Shown in pieces: positions 21,040 through 30,532 of a stretch of DNA of 34,916 nt (position 1 is its first letter; every line of letters begins with the position of its first letter). The DNA lies in NCBI GenBank assembly GCA_011947345.1, contig JAAVTG010000575.1, positions 1-34,916 of the forward strand. The letters are read 5' to 3'. A program made the position numbers and the translations under genes. Under the pieces are notes generated by a model. That model saw only the letters and a program-made list of their open reading frames with translations. It did no database searches and was not told where the DNA came from. The DNA is from Phytophthora quininea (Eukaryota > Oomycota > Peronosporomycetes > Peronosporales > Peronosporaceae).

Positions 21040-21150
21040 TCAGAGACATCGCGACACGTTTGACGAGTTTACAGCATGTGTGATGGTCTTTCCTTCACGG
21101 ACGCGCTTGACTGCATCCTCCAGCTCTGCATCTGTGAAGCCTGCTTTCAT
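21040..21150 (-). pseudogene. Pipsqueak-type helix-turn-helix fragment of pogo-like transposase
   Basis: A 36-codon minus frame from ATG 21150-21148 contains ELEDAVKRVREGKTITHAV and NVSR, matching the helix-turn-helix at the start of pogo/Tigger-type transposases (acidic first helix, V-R-x-G-K turn, second helix, then the VSR-x-TL position). It stops where the family would continue, so only the DNA-binding start remains. A basic minus frame (21009-20653) may be the far C-terminal tail. Confidence 0.45.
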
Positions 21151-21313
21151 CTTCCCAAAGAGAAGCCGATATCTTCTCTCCTTCAGCGAAAATTACTTGA
21201 GTCATGAACTGGTCAGAAAATCCATTAGCCAATCACGGAGCGTAGACGCCTGCTCGGCCCGAAAAGCAAGGCACGGATTGGATAAAATTGTGCTGTGGTC
21301 CATGATCTGGTCA

Positions 21314-21337
21314 GGGTCATCAATTGATAAACCACGT
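21314..21337. repeat. Right 24-bp inverted repeat of pogo-like element
   Basis: Exact partner of 20443-20466; the effector sequence resumes directly after it. Confidence 0.92.
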
Positions 21338-21607
21338 TGCGATGTCTGGGCAAAGCTGAAGGCGAGAGCAATTCGGCCCAGTGACCAAGCGAGCTCTCCT
21401 TCGTTCCAGACGTACAGAAGTTATGCCAAGAAACTCGACGAAGAGATTGACGATTTCAAGAAGGTTGGCTTGTCGGCTACCAACAGCATCGGGAAGACAG
21501 CCTCGAGGGGAGAGAAGTTGACTACCCACAAGAACTTTAAGTTCTTCGAGGACTTCATCAAGGACAGAAAGACCATGCAGGTTGTTCGTGAGCTGGTCCT
21601 AAGGTGA

Positions 21608-22216
21608 TGTATCAAAACTATCAGAACCTTTCGGGGCAGGGCAACATTTCCGGACCTCTAAGTTCTATCAGGTATTGGTTCCTTCCTGCTACGTTGTCAG
21701 GAGTTATTACGCTCATTAATGGGCGTACAATTCATGGGTCACATTGCCATTTTGACCATTTGCACAGTTCAGCCGCAAAGAAGTAGATGCTACTATCAGA
21801 GTGATCGCAGACCTGATTGAAGTAGTATCTGCAGGCATTGCGACTCGAACTACGCTTTGTCGCACCAACTAACGACAGCTCGTACAACAACATTGTGCGA
21901 CTTAATGGCACAACAATGGCCAAAGCAGCAGGATCACTGAACACATTACGACAATTGAGAGCGAGCACCAGCACTTTGTAACGAACTCTTGTGGCCCTCC
22001 TTTTCCTGGAGTAGCCGCTAGCTCGTGTGCTGACCCTGCGTTGGATCCGGTGGGCCGTCCGTCACTAACTTCAACACCTTCAACAACCACTGGCTGACAC
22101 TGCAACCTATTCATTATCCTTTCTCGACGACAACTGTCCTGTCTGCTCTCAACCCTGCAGCCCTTGGCACCTCGCGAAGCGGGCTCCCTGCACGCCTGTC
22201 CTTACTGCAAAGTTTC
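21608..22216. other. Old spacer left of the Copia insertion
   Basis: No intact gene. Weak coding-like runs on plus (around 21780-21880 and 22110-22216, the latter with CPVC and ACPYCK words in different frames) suggest an older decayed element. The sequence continues at 26998 once the Copia element is removed. Confidence 0.35.
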
Positions 22217-22420
22217 ACTAACAAATGGAAGGGCTCTTGATCGTTGCAGTGCAGAATGAAAAGTGACCATTGTGATGAAAGCGTGCAGAGCATGCCTTCC
22301 TAACCTAGCACCTACAGAAGCACTGTTCTAGAACTCTGGAAGCTTCGATATCAACACTCTTGTCTTGCGAGTTGCCTTGTACTGTCTGCGACAGAGCAGA
22401 TCAGCGGCAAATCCTCAACA
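22217..22420 (-). repeat. Copia 3' LTR
   Basis: 204 bp, no difference seen from 26794-26997. Confidence 0.95.
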
Positions 22421-22426
22421 CTCCCC

Positions 22427-23215
22427 TCAACTCGCATGCTCCTTGATCCCGCTTGCTTCGCGCAATTTCACTAGCTGAGGTGTCGGAATAGGTTTAGTCA
22501 GGTAGTCCGCGAGTTGGTCTTCTGAAGCCACGTGCTGTAGTGAGATGGTGTTTGCCTCGACATGATCACGAATAAAGTGAGCTCGTAGATCGATGTGTTT
22601 CGCGCGCGGGGTGTATCCGTGGTTGGACGCGATGCTGATCGCCGACTTGTTGTCAAGATAAACCATCGTTGGCTTCTCCACTTTGAAGCCCATCTCGAAC
22701 AGCAGGTAACGTAGCCAAATTACCTCTTGCGTTGCCAATGCGAGCGACATGTATTCAGCCTCGGCTGATGAGAGTGCAACAGTAGCCTGACGTTTGCTCT
22801 TGAATACAGCAGGTGCACCTCCAAGTAGCAACAGTACTCCAGACGTCGAGCGGCGCGTCAATTTGTCTCCGCCCCAGTTTGCGTCGGCAAAGGCTTCCAA
22901 CACGAGATGCTTATCGCGGCGAAATTGAATTCCGAGCGTGGCTGTGCTCTTCAGGTAACGGAGAACTCGAATTGCAGCATTCCAATGAATCTCACGCGGG
23001 CTGTCCAAGAACTGGGACAGAATAGACAGAGCAACACTAATATCCGGTCTCGTTGCGTTGGCCACGTACAGCAAAGACCCAATGAGCTCTCGAAACTTAG
23101 TCTTGTCTTGGAGCATCTCATGCGAGTCATCTTGGGTGAGGTCTTGACCTAGAACTAGAGGATTGCGAACAGCATTGCAGCCTTGCTGACCGAACTTCTC
23201 TAGCAGTTTTGCGAT
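22427..23215 (-). CDS. Copia RT end and RNase H
   Basis: From MLQDKTKFRELIGSLLYVAN the frame continues through DANWGGDKLTRRSTSG, SSAEAEYMSLA, DNKSAISIASN and KHIDLRAHFIRD, the conserved Copia RNase H blocks, to a stop at 22429-22427 just inside the polypurine tract. No internal break after 23215. The stop lies 7 bp from the 3' LTR, as in compact Copia elements. Confidence 0.92.
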   Translation of the reverse strand: MAKLLEKFGQQGCNAVRNPLVLGQDLTQDDSHEMLQDKTKFRELIGSLLYVANATRPDISVALSILSQFLDSPREIHWNAAIRVLRYLKSTATLGIQFRRDKHLVLEAFADANWGGDKLTRRSTSGVLLLLGGAPAVFKSKRQATVALSSAEAEYMSLALATQEVIWLRYLLFEMGFKVEKPTMVYLDNKSAISIASNHGYTPRAKHIDLRAHFIRDHVEANTISLQHVASEDQLADYLTKPIPTPQLVKLREASGIKEHAS

Positions 23216-24514
23216 AAACTGTGTCTGTCGAAGTAGCAGCTCCCCTTTTCAAGGTTGTACTGGATCTCAATGCCGAGGACGAATCGAGCATCACCAATTG
23301 ACTTCACTGTGAATTGCGATCCCAATTCCGAACAAATAGCTTCAGCTTCTGCATCCGTCTTGCAGCCAATTAGCAGGTCATCCACGTAGAGGATAATGTA
23401 TACTGGTGACTTGCCACTACGAACGAACAGACATGGATCAGCGCGACATTCACGAAACCCCAATTTCTTGAACGCAGCACGGATTGTTTGGTACCAGACT
23501 GCAGCAGCTTGTTTTAGTCCGTACAGGCTGCGTCGTAGCTTGCACACCATCCCGGTCTTAGCTTGAATTCCTTCGGGTATCGCCATGTACACGACTTCTG
23601 TGAGATTCCCGTTCAGGAACGCCGTCTCAACGTCGAACTGCCGAATTCTCAGACCCTTGTGGCAGCACACGGACAAAAACACTCGAATCGTGTTCGTGCT
23701 TGCAACAGGAGAATACGTGTGGAAGTAGTCAATTCCATGCGTTTGGAGATATCCGAGTGCGACTAGCCGTGCTTTATAGCGCACAATCTCCTCCTTCTCG
23801 TTGTACTTGTATGCAAAGACCCACTTCGAACCAATAACTTTCACTCCTCGCGGTCTCATGATCAAGTCCCAAGTGTGATTTCTGACGTGCGACCGGATCT
23901 CACCTCGAATAGCCTCCTTCCAGTACTTTGCCTCGGGGAAGCCATCGCTTCAGCATAGCTTTGAGGTACTTCAGCAGCAGAAAGAGCGATTTCATATTCA
24001 TCAAGTCGGGGACGCTTGCTTTCAGGTTCACCAGTATCGTTGTCAGCTCTCGCCGAAGAAATCGAGTCAGGTTCACTAATGAGCAGGCGAGTTTCACGTT
24101 CGTGTGTAGGAGCACTATCTTCATCTCCGTTTTCGAGTAGGCGTGGACGATCTCGCTGCGAAGCACTGGTACGACGAGTGACTCCAGAGAAAACAATGCG
24201 GCTTTCATGTTCACCATGAGGTACAATAGCTCGAGACGGTTCAACTCCATTAAGTAGAGGTTGTAGCACACTGCGGTCGGGAGTCGAATTGATTGCACTT
24301 GATAGTCGGGTCGAATGAGCTAGAGCGTCATCTACGGCCAACTGGTGTTCAGACTGCCGAGCTGTTGAATGAACCAATTCGTTGTGATGGAAGTTAGAAC
24401 CTTGGAGCTCTTGCGGGTTCGTTCTCCCCCTTCCATCACAGCAGGTGCGTTCATCGCTGACGGTACGAGCGCCGTAGATTCACCTTCTTCATCGATTTCC
24501 ATGTCGTCTGCAGC
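23216..24514 (-). pseudogene. Copia linker and reverse transcriptase, frame-broken
   Basis: The linker is acidic and Ser-rich, with breaks at the C runs 24523-24526 and 24426-24430. It leads to YEIALSAAEVPQSYAEAM, the usual lead into Copia RT, then a break at the G run 23935-23938. RT motifs follow: VIGSKWVFAYKYN, RYKARLVALGYLQ, QFDVETAFLNGNL (first Asp), LRRSLYGLKQAA and LYVDDLLIG (catalytic YVDD). The last break is near 23225-23231. Each break looks like one lost base. Active-site residues are intact. Confidence 0.9.
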
Positions 24515-26334
24515 GTCAGGCTCCCCGACTCCTCCATGACCACATCATTTGTGCCACCTTCAGCATGTGCTCCTCCACTAGGCAGTTCCGGCAAGTCATC
24601 AAATTCAAACACAATCTGCTGGTCTACTGAGCCGGTCAAGTTTCCACCTTCAACACTCGTGTACAAGGATGGAGGACGCTCATCCAGTTTCACCGTGCGT
24701 GTCGTCACTAAGCGCTCTTCTTCACAATCCCAGACGCGATACGCCTTGCTACCTTCAGCATAACCGAGAAAAATGCACCGGTGTGCCTTAGCATCAAGCT
24801 TCTTGCGCTTCACCTTCTCCACGAAAACATAACCGCGAGAGCCGAAAACACGCAAATACTCCAACGACGGCTTGACACCACTGAGAACTTCAATCGGGCT
24901 AGTTCCAGGACGAGCGGTGTTCGGGATGCGATTCACAACGTGTGCAGCCGTCATCAAGGCTTCTCCCCACCACTGTTTGTCTATCTGCATGTGGTATAGC
25001 ATCGAGCGTGCCATCTCGGTGAGCGTGCGATTCATGCGCTCTGCTAACCCATTCTGTTGCGGTGAGTACGGAGCACTCGTCTGATGGATGATCCCTTCTT
25101 GTCTGCAGAACTCACTGAACCGCTTGCTGGTGTATTCGCCACCATTGTCACTACGAATGCACTTAACACGCCGCCGGTACTGCGTCTTCACCAATGCTGT
25201 AAACTCCACGAATCGCTGAAAGACAAAGTTCTTTGACGCGATGAGGTACACTTGAACAAACCGAGAAAAGTCATCGATGAACGTGACAATGTACTGTGCT
25301 CCTCCCTTCGACTTGGGTTTCAACGGACCCATGGCGTCACTGTGCACAATCTCAAATGGAGCACTCGTCTTGATCACACTACCAGACTTGTGCGAGAACG
25401 GACTGGTCGACATTTTACCCTTCACACACCCTTCGCAAACTCCGGAACCATCGCCATCACTGATCTTCAAGTCATCATACGCGGTACTTATCAACTTGAG
25501 TTTCTTGTCAGACACATGACCTAGTCGTGCATGCCATACATCACCACAGCGCTCGTATGAAGCGACTGCTTGATTCGCTTCTTCTTCCAGGGTACGTCCT
25601 ACTTCCAGCGCGAACAACTTGCCAACGCGTGGAATTCTTGCAATCGTGCGGCCATCGAACGAAATTATAGCCTTGTTAGCTTGGAAATGCACCCCAACGC
25701 CCCTTGCGGTTAACGCAGGTATCGACATGAGCTTACGATCGAGCCTTGGCACAAACAACACATCCGTAAGCGTGACTTTCACTTCATCCTCCACGAGAAG
25801 CTTCACAGAACCAACCCCAGCTGCTCTCAGACGTTGCCCATTCGCCACGGTGATATCAATCGGATCAGTTAACTCTCGAAAATCATCAAAGTCCGCTTGA
25901 TCCCCGGACATGTGCGAACTAGCACCGCTATCCAAAATCCACACCACCTTGCCAGTCGTCGTTGTACTCGTAGCGGAGAATACATACTCGTCACTAGCAC
26001 CTTCCTTCAAGCGTGGGCAGTCAGCTCTCTTGTGCCCATGTTGCTTGCACTCAAAGCAAGTCCCGTTGAAGTCACTTCTCCCATTTCCGTTCCAGCGTCG
26101 ACCGCTGCCTCCACGACCACCTCCACGACTGTATCCACCACGACGCCCGTTTCCTCTTCCGCGGCCACGGTTTCCTTGTCCATGCACAGAGGCTCTAAAT
26201 GCTTGTTCCTTGGCGTCTCTCTTCTGGATAACTTCAGCTTCACGGCGTAGCATCTCCTTCGTGTCGAGTAGCGTTACCTTCTCTTGCGCCTCGATGATAC
26301 GAACCATCGTATCGTACTCCTGCGGTAAACTACC
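24515..26334 (-). CDS. Copia zinc knuckle, protease and integrase
   Basis: A continuous minus frame. Domains in order: basic Gly/Arg-rich segment, zinc knuckle CFECKQHGHKRADC (C-x2-C-x4-H-x4-C), aspartic protease WILDSGASSHMSG, pre-integrase His/Cys region (HARLGHVS, CEGCVKGK), and integrase catalytic residues in HSDAMGP, IRSDNGGEY and NGLAERMNR (D, D, E). The integrase C-terminal region follows (EYLRVFGSRGYV, CIFLGYAEGSKAYRVWD). The frame shifts at the C run 24523-24526. All catalytic residues are present. Confidence 0.93.
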
Positions 26335-26789
26335 GAGCAGGATAACAACTTTTCGTCATCCGACAGTTTCTCGCCAACAGCAGCGAGTCGCGAGCACAGA
26401 TCATCAAACCGTACGATGTGTGCCATCAAATCTTCACCCGAACCCAGCGTAAACTCATGCAACTGCTTCCTCAATTGAACGCGGTTGTGGAGCGACTGCT
26501 TCACGAAGAATGCCTTCAACGCCTCCCAGACCTCCAGCGCCGTACTTGACTCTCGAATCATCGACTGGTACGTTGGACTTAGCATCTTAGCCACCACAGC
26601 CAAAGCCTTCATATCGGCGACTTTCCATTCCTCAGTATCTCTGCGCGCTGCTTCTCCTGGCTTCATGGCGGCGACAATATGCTCTTGCAGCCCCTTCCTC
26701 GCTAATGCCATGCGGGCATTGAATTCCCAAAGAAAATAATTCTCATCAGTGAGAATTTCGTTGGGGTTACTTGCCGTATTTGGGCTCAT
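26335..26789 (-). pseudogene. Copia gag (UBN2-like) region
   Basis: ATG at 26789-26787, only a few bases from the LTR and overlapping the likely primer site. The product begins MSPNTASNPNEIL and has FLWEFNARMALARKGLQ and LHNRVQLRKQLHEF, the usual Copia capsid (UBN2-type) pattern, which forms the virus-like particle. The frame breaks at the T run 26350-26353 (plus), after which the gag-pol frame continues with the normal capsid end. One apparent missing base. Confidence 0.85.
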
Positions 26790-26793
26790 AACC

Positions 26794-26997
26794 ACTAACA
26801 AATGGAAGGGCTCTTGATCGTTGCAGTGCAGAATGAAAAGTGACCATTGTGATGAAAGCGTGCAGAGCATGCCTTCCTAACCTAGCACCTACAGAAGCAC
26901 TGTTCTAGAACTCTGGAAGCTTCGATATCAACACTCTTGTCTTGCGAGTTGCCTTGTACTGTCTGCGACAGAGCAGATCAGCGGCAAATCCTCAACA
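26794..26997 (-). repeat. Copia 5' LTR
   Basis: 204 bp, identical to the 3' LTR; flanked on its outer side by GTTTC at 26998-27002. Confidence 0.95.
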
Positions 26998-27365
26998 GTT
27001 TCCGGTGAACCTAGTTCGAAGGAAACAAGTTTTTCGAGTTGATCGGAAAGAAGGCCATGTGCACAAGTATACGAAGATCCATCAGGCAGCGCCAGTGGAT
27101 TGTCCGACAAGAGCACGAGTGTAGTAGGCTGCGGCTCATTGCCGCGCCCAGTTGCTCAAGCTTCCCTGTTGTCTTCCTGGACTGTCCAGATGGGCAGGAA
27201 AGACGCGACGATGGTGAAAGAGTTTGTGGTACGGGAGGTCTCGAGGAGACTCTCGTCCGCAGTTTGGGATTTACCCGCAAGAGATCTGCAGCTATCATAG
27301 TATATGTAGGTGCTTTAGGAGTTCCAGCTCCCACGTTGGTGCTCAGTGTGTCTAGGAATCCTCGA
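26998..27365. other. Old spacer right of the Copia insertion
   Basis: Begins with the second GTTTC. Long overlapping frames exist on both strands (plus 27039 onward, minus 27475-27011), but no motif is recognised and neither is favoured. It continues at 29077 when the truncated LINE is removed. Confidence 0.35.
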
Positions 27366-27384
27366 CCTACTACAACGAGGATGT
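27366..27384. repeat. 19-bp target duplication, left copy
   Basis: CCTACTACAACGAGGATGT, identical to 29058-29076. Confidence 0.85.
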
Positions 27385-29057
27385 ATTTCACAGCTTCTGT
27401 GACGATTCCGACCCGGTTCATCAAACGCTGGCAAGGCATTGTGAATCGGTACGTGTTATACAACCGCGTAAGCACTGGGAAATCTGGGATAAGTATCGTT
27501 CAAAAGGACTGGCTGTGAGGCCACGAGAAGCAGACGGCATCGGGGTTCCTGATGTAGCTAATGTTATTCATCGCCAACACTTTCAACTTCTGCAGAAATT
27601 CGTATTAGCGATTACTACACACCCAGACGAAGATGACATCGTATGGTATCGCCCAATGCTCTCCATGATCCAATTACGCTATGGCAACTTCGCCCGCCCG
27701 CGATCGAGTGATTTCTTACTTCAAAACCCACCGAAACCAGCGGGCTGGAGGTCGAGCATGCTACCTTTGTGGTGGAGACACTTGCTACGGGAGTGGAACA
27801 GAATTAAATGGCCAGCCCCGGAGTCGATTCACTACAACAGAATGAAAACTCTGCAGAAGGCGTTATTCACCCCAATTTGGTGGAGCAAGTTGCCTGAATT
27901 TCAGGTACTGGATACACGAAGCCCAGCAAGTCCGGCGAAGCCCCTGGGGTCAGGGTCAAATGCCTTTCGAGCGCTCTGTCGGGAACTGGCAAAACATAAA
28001 AGTTATGTTTTGCCGACTTTCTGGGTGCCAATCGAGACTGGCCGTCGTCAACGGCATTTTTCACGGACGTCTGCTTCGAGATTCATCCAATACTTGGGAC
28101 GAAAGTGCTTCCGCATGACATTTTCGTGCTCTACCATCAAATGAGGCGATTATTTCATCGCTTACTACCGCATTCGGACGAAGGAGGAATGCAGGAAGTA
28201 AGAAGTACGAATTCACCGCCGATATTTGGAATCAAGGTAAGTAGCTGTCTCCCAACAGAACCAACTACGCGATTCTTCCCAAATTTGCGATCGCAAGATT
28301 GGAAGGTGATTCTCCAGCAAGTTCCGGAGTTGATGCATCATCCGATGGAAGACCTGGGGTGTCCTCGACAAAGGATTCATGAGACCTTGTCCAGTGTGAT
28401 TTCTCTACGTGGATATCTACTGCCGGTAATTCATGATGTGATAGTACGAATGTGCTTCGGAGACCTCACAGTCGGTTCACGACTATACTTCCTCAGAGAA
28501 CTAAATCCTACCATCCAAAACTGCGTTCGTCCGGAATGCCAGGAGATCGAAACGGTAGAACACTGTTTTTCACGTGCCCGTCATTAGAACCAATGTGGAG
28601 CGAACTATGGAGCCGGTGGTCGAGGTTCTTTTGCGTCGATCTAATCTGGAGGTTGCTACTCTTCCCAAGGTTGCAAGACCTCCGTAGGAACTGGAGAAGT
28701 GAGCACAAAGAACTGATACTTCTATGGAGGATCTACACAGCGATTGTGTTTCATGCAACATGGCGGCTCAGGAACGACATTCATTTCCAGGAAACAACAG
28801 CTGAAGTGCCAAATATTCTCAATCTGCTGAACTCGTTCAAGATGCACTACCAATTCCTCTACCAACACGCACATGAGCTTCATTGCAACCGCGCTACTGT
28901 GGCCCGGGTGCTGCAAAACTTGGCTTTGATCCGCCAGAAAATAATATCCCGGAACCCATGCACCACATGTGGACGACACGAACGTAACTCTCACGGATAG
29001 ATAGCTTATCACCTTAAGACGAGAAATCCGCTAAACAGTTAATCAATTCAATTTCCT
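27385..29057 (+). mobile_element. 5'-truncated LINE insertion with 19-bp target duplication
   Basis: The 1673-bp unit starts abruptly inside the post-RT region of a LINE ORF2 and is flanked by identical 19-bp repeats, the signature of target-primed reverse transcription with incomplete cDNA. No poly(A); the 3' end is AT-rich (near AATCAATTCAATTTCCT). Confidence 0.8.
27400..29000 (+). pseudogene. LINE ORF2 C-terminal part (post-RT and zinc-binding region)
   Basis: Plus-strand fragments read RFIKRWQGIVNRYVLY, then ADGIGVPDVANVIHRQHFQLLQKF, matching the W/K then GxGVPD block after RT in LINEs. A long Trp-rich region follows. The zinc-binding motif is NCVRPECQEIETVEH in one frame followed by TCPSLEPMWSELW in the next (C-x4-C, H, C). 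The last frame ends at 29000. Several frame changes occur (about 27516, 28120, 28565). No RNase H follows, unlike the large LINE at 1457-11552, so it is a different lineage or was lost. Confidence 0.75.
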
Positions 29058-29076
29058 CCTACTACAACGAGGATGT
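29058..29076. repeat. 19-bp target duplication, right copy
   Basis: Identical to 27366-27384; directly follows the LINE 3' end. Confidence 0.85.
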
Positions 29077-30532
29077 CAGGAAGGACAAGAATCCCCGCAG
29101 CGGATTTAGACCCGCGACGCTGCAAACGACTTCGTCGAGGCAGGAGATCGTCTTGCCTTGTCCTACAACCGGCCGGTGGCAGCCAAACGTTGGTGTCCGA
29201 GTTCTACTGCCGTAGTTTCGGCGGAGTCGGTTCAACAGAGCTCTCATTCAGTCTTCGCTGCGTCGGCGCAACGAGCCTCCAGCGACAAGATCAGTGCGTG
29301 CAGACCTCGAACGTCTCGGCCCAAGCGTAGATTTTTTACACCCACCACTCCACTTTGGGGTTGCCTCAGTTTGTCTAGCTACGCGAGACACTCTGAGGCT
29401 AGCCTCATTAACTGGTGAATGAGCAGCTCTGGTTTTTCCCGACACACATGGCTTCTTGTTGAGAATAGAGGAAAAACTTGGAACACACTGGCCCCTTACA
29501 TCGCAGTGCGGAGACTCGAAGACAGACTGGCCTCCTCCCGTTCGTTCAGTCCATGCTGGCACCCGTTCTGCACAGCCACCGCTGGCATCAACAACACTAA
29601 TTGTCCTTCCTGCCTGCACGTCAACTCGCATTCCTTGACAGTATCAATTGCCTGCAGCGCTGGTCACGGTTGGTCGACTGTTCCCGCTTCAGTCTTTCGC
29701 TGCATCGTTCACTGTTGGCTTCCAACTGCTGCTTCCGTCCGACGTCCACCGTTGTCACCACCGTCGACGTCTACCGAGTCCTTACATCCGATGTCGACTG
29801 ACAACTTCCTGCTTGCTGTCGTCTGCTGATGACTGTCTATCACCATCGATGGTACTTCACTTCGTGGCGGCCACTTGCTGTCGTCGCTGCTATACTTCTG
29901 TCGTCACCTTCTGCTGCTTGCTCTCGTCGCTGCCGCTTCGAAATTACATGTTCACATTGCTGCGCATTCGACGCTGTCGATTGAGACTACTTCGACACTT
30001 GCCCTCGTCGCTGCCGATTGAGACTGGCAGTTCGCATCGCTCAAACCCAACGCGACCTTCACCATCGGTCGCCTCCCAAGTCGCAACCGCCCAACAATTA
30101 TTGATTGTCGTTCAGACGCACCTCGGCGTCGCTGCCACTGACTTCACCCAGGTCTATTACAAGTTTTTAACGCCGTTGTCGACGACCAATTAATTACGGC
30201 AGAACTTGAGAAATGTACAACACAGCAAGTCGAAGTTTGGGTGGTGAACCACCTATTCGAAACGCTGTTTGCTTCCGCGTGGTCCCGAAGCCGGCACAGA
30301 CTTAATCTGCAAGGTTCCGGTTCAGTGTAGAGCACAAGTGCGCTATTATAATAATATGTTATAGTTTTTCTGTTCGGTGCCTGAAACATCCGGTCGCAAA
30401 TATCCCATCGAGTGAGTATCTCGGGATGGGGACGCTGACTGTGCTTTGTCTGTGGGTGATTCATGCGCCATGAAGTTTACGGCATAAACAACTTGGCTGC
30501 CAGTCACCAATTTCTTCGGTCCGGGAATAGTG
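29077..30532. other. Spacer before effector copy 3
   Basis: A plus frame at 29158-29418 (SYNRPVAAKRWCP) looks mildly coding and may be part of the same old element as 26998-27365. From about 29640 to 30080 the sequence is pyrimidine-rich, with repeated CTCGTCGCTGCCG and GATTGAGACT words (for example 29988-30020), typical of old LTR or low-complexity sequence. From 30190 to 30530 nothing is recognised apart from an AT stretch with a GAGCACAAGTGCGCT near-palindrome at 30330. Confidence 0.35.

Larger units (their letters stand above)
20443..21337. mobile_element. pogo-like (TA-target) DNA transposon derivative inside effector copy 2
   Basis: 895 bp bounded by perfect 24-bp inverted repeats (20443-20466, 21314-21337) starting ACGTGGTTTATC. 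Left flank ends TA and right flank begins TG, where copy 1 has TA, fitting a TA duplication with one change. The interior carries a pipsqueak-type helix-turn-helix remnant on minus and basic C-terminal-like coding, but no DDE core. Subterminal direct and inverted copies of an ATGACCCACTGGTC-like word occur near 20660 and 21201. Superfamily from TA target plus helix-turn-helix. Confidence 0.65.
19702..21607 (+). pseudogene. RxLR/WY effector copy 2, disrupted by stop, deletion and transposon
   Basis: The first 172 codons form a normal effector start: signal peptide 1-21, RSLR at 30-33, EER at 45-47 and two W/Y modules almost identical at DNA level to copy 1 (for example the stretch around 19945-20050). 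A TAG at 20218-20220 ends the frame. Decayed homologous sequence continues to about 20442, where a pogo-like element interrupts a codon run equivalent to copy 1 near residue 262. The gene resumes at 21338 (CDVWAKLK) and ends at a conserved C-terminus at 21607, after losing about 30-35 residues of a module. As written it could at most make a truncated secreted protein with two modules. Confidence 0.88.
22217..26997 (-). mobile_element. Full-length Copia LTR retrotransposon, very recent insertion
   Basis: 4781 bp, coding on minus, with two 204-bp LTRs that I find identical and a 5-bp target duplication GTTTC (22212-22216 and 26998-27002). Gag, protease, integrase, RT and RNase H follow in Copia order. 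A purine tract (minus sense of 22421-22434) adjoins the 3' LTR, and a GGTTATGAGCCC stretch beside the 5' LTR is the likely primer site. On the coding strand the LTR runs from TGTTGAGG to TTAGT (or TTAGTG), so the 3' end is not the usual CA. The coding frame is broken five times. Confidence 0.95.

Noticed and set aside
21008..21607. A 199-codon plus frame as an independent gene
   Set aside because: Its first half lies inside the pogo-like element and its second half is the tail of effector copy 2; the frame is a chance fusion across the insertion boundary.
27011..27475. 154-codon minus frame as a gene
   Set aside because: It crosses the left boundary of the truncated LINE (27385), so it cannot be an old intact gene, and no motif is present.
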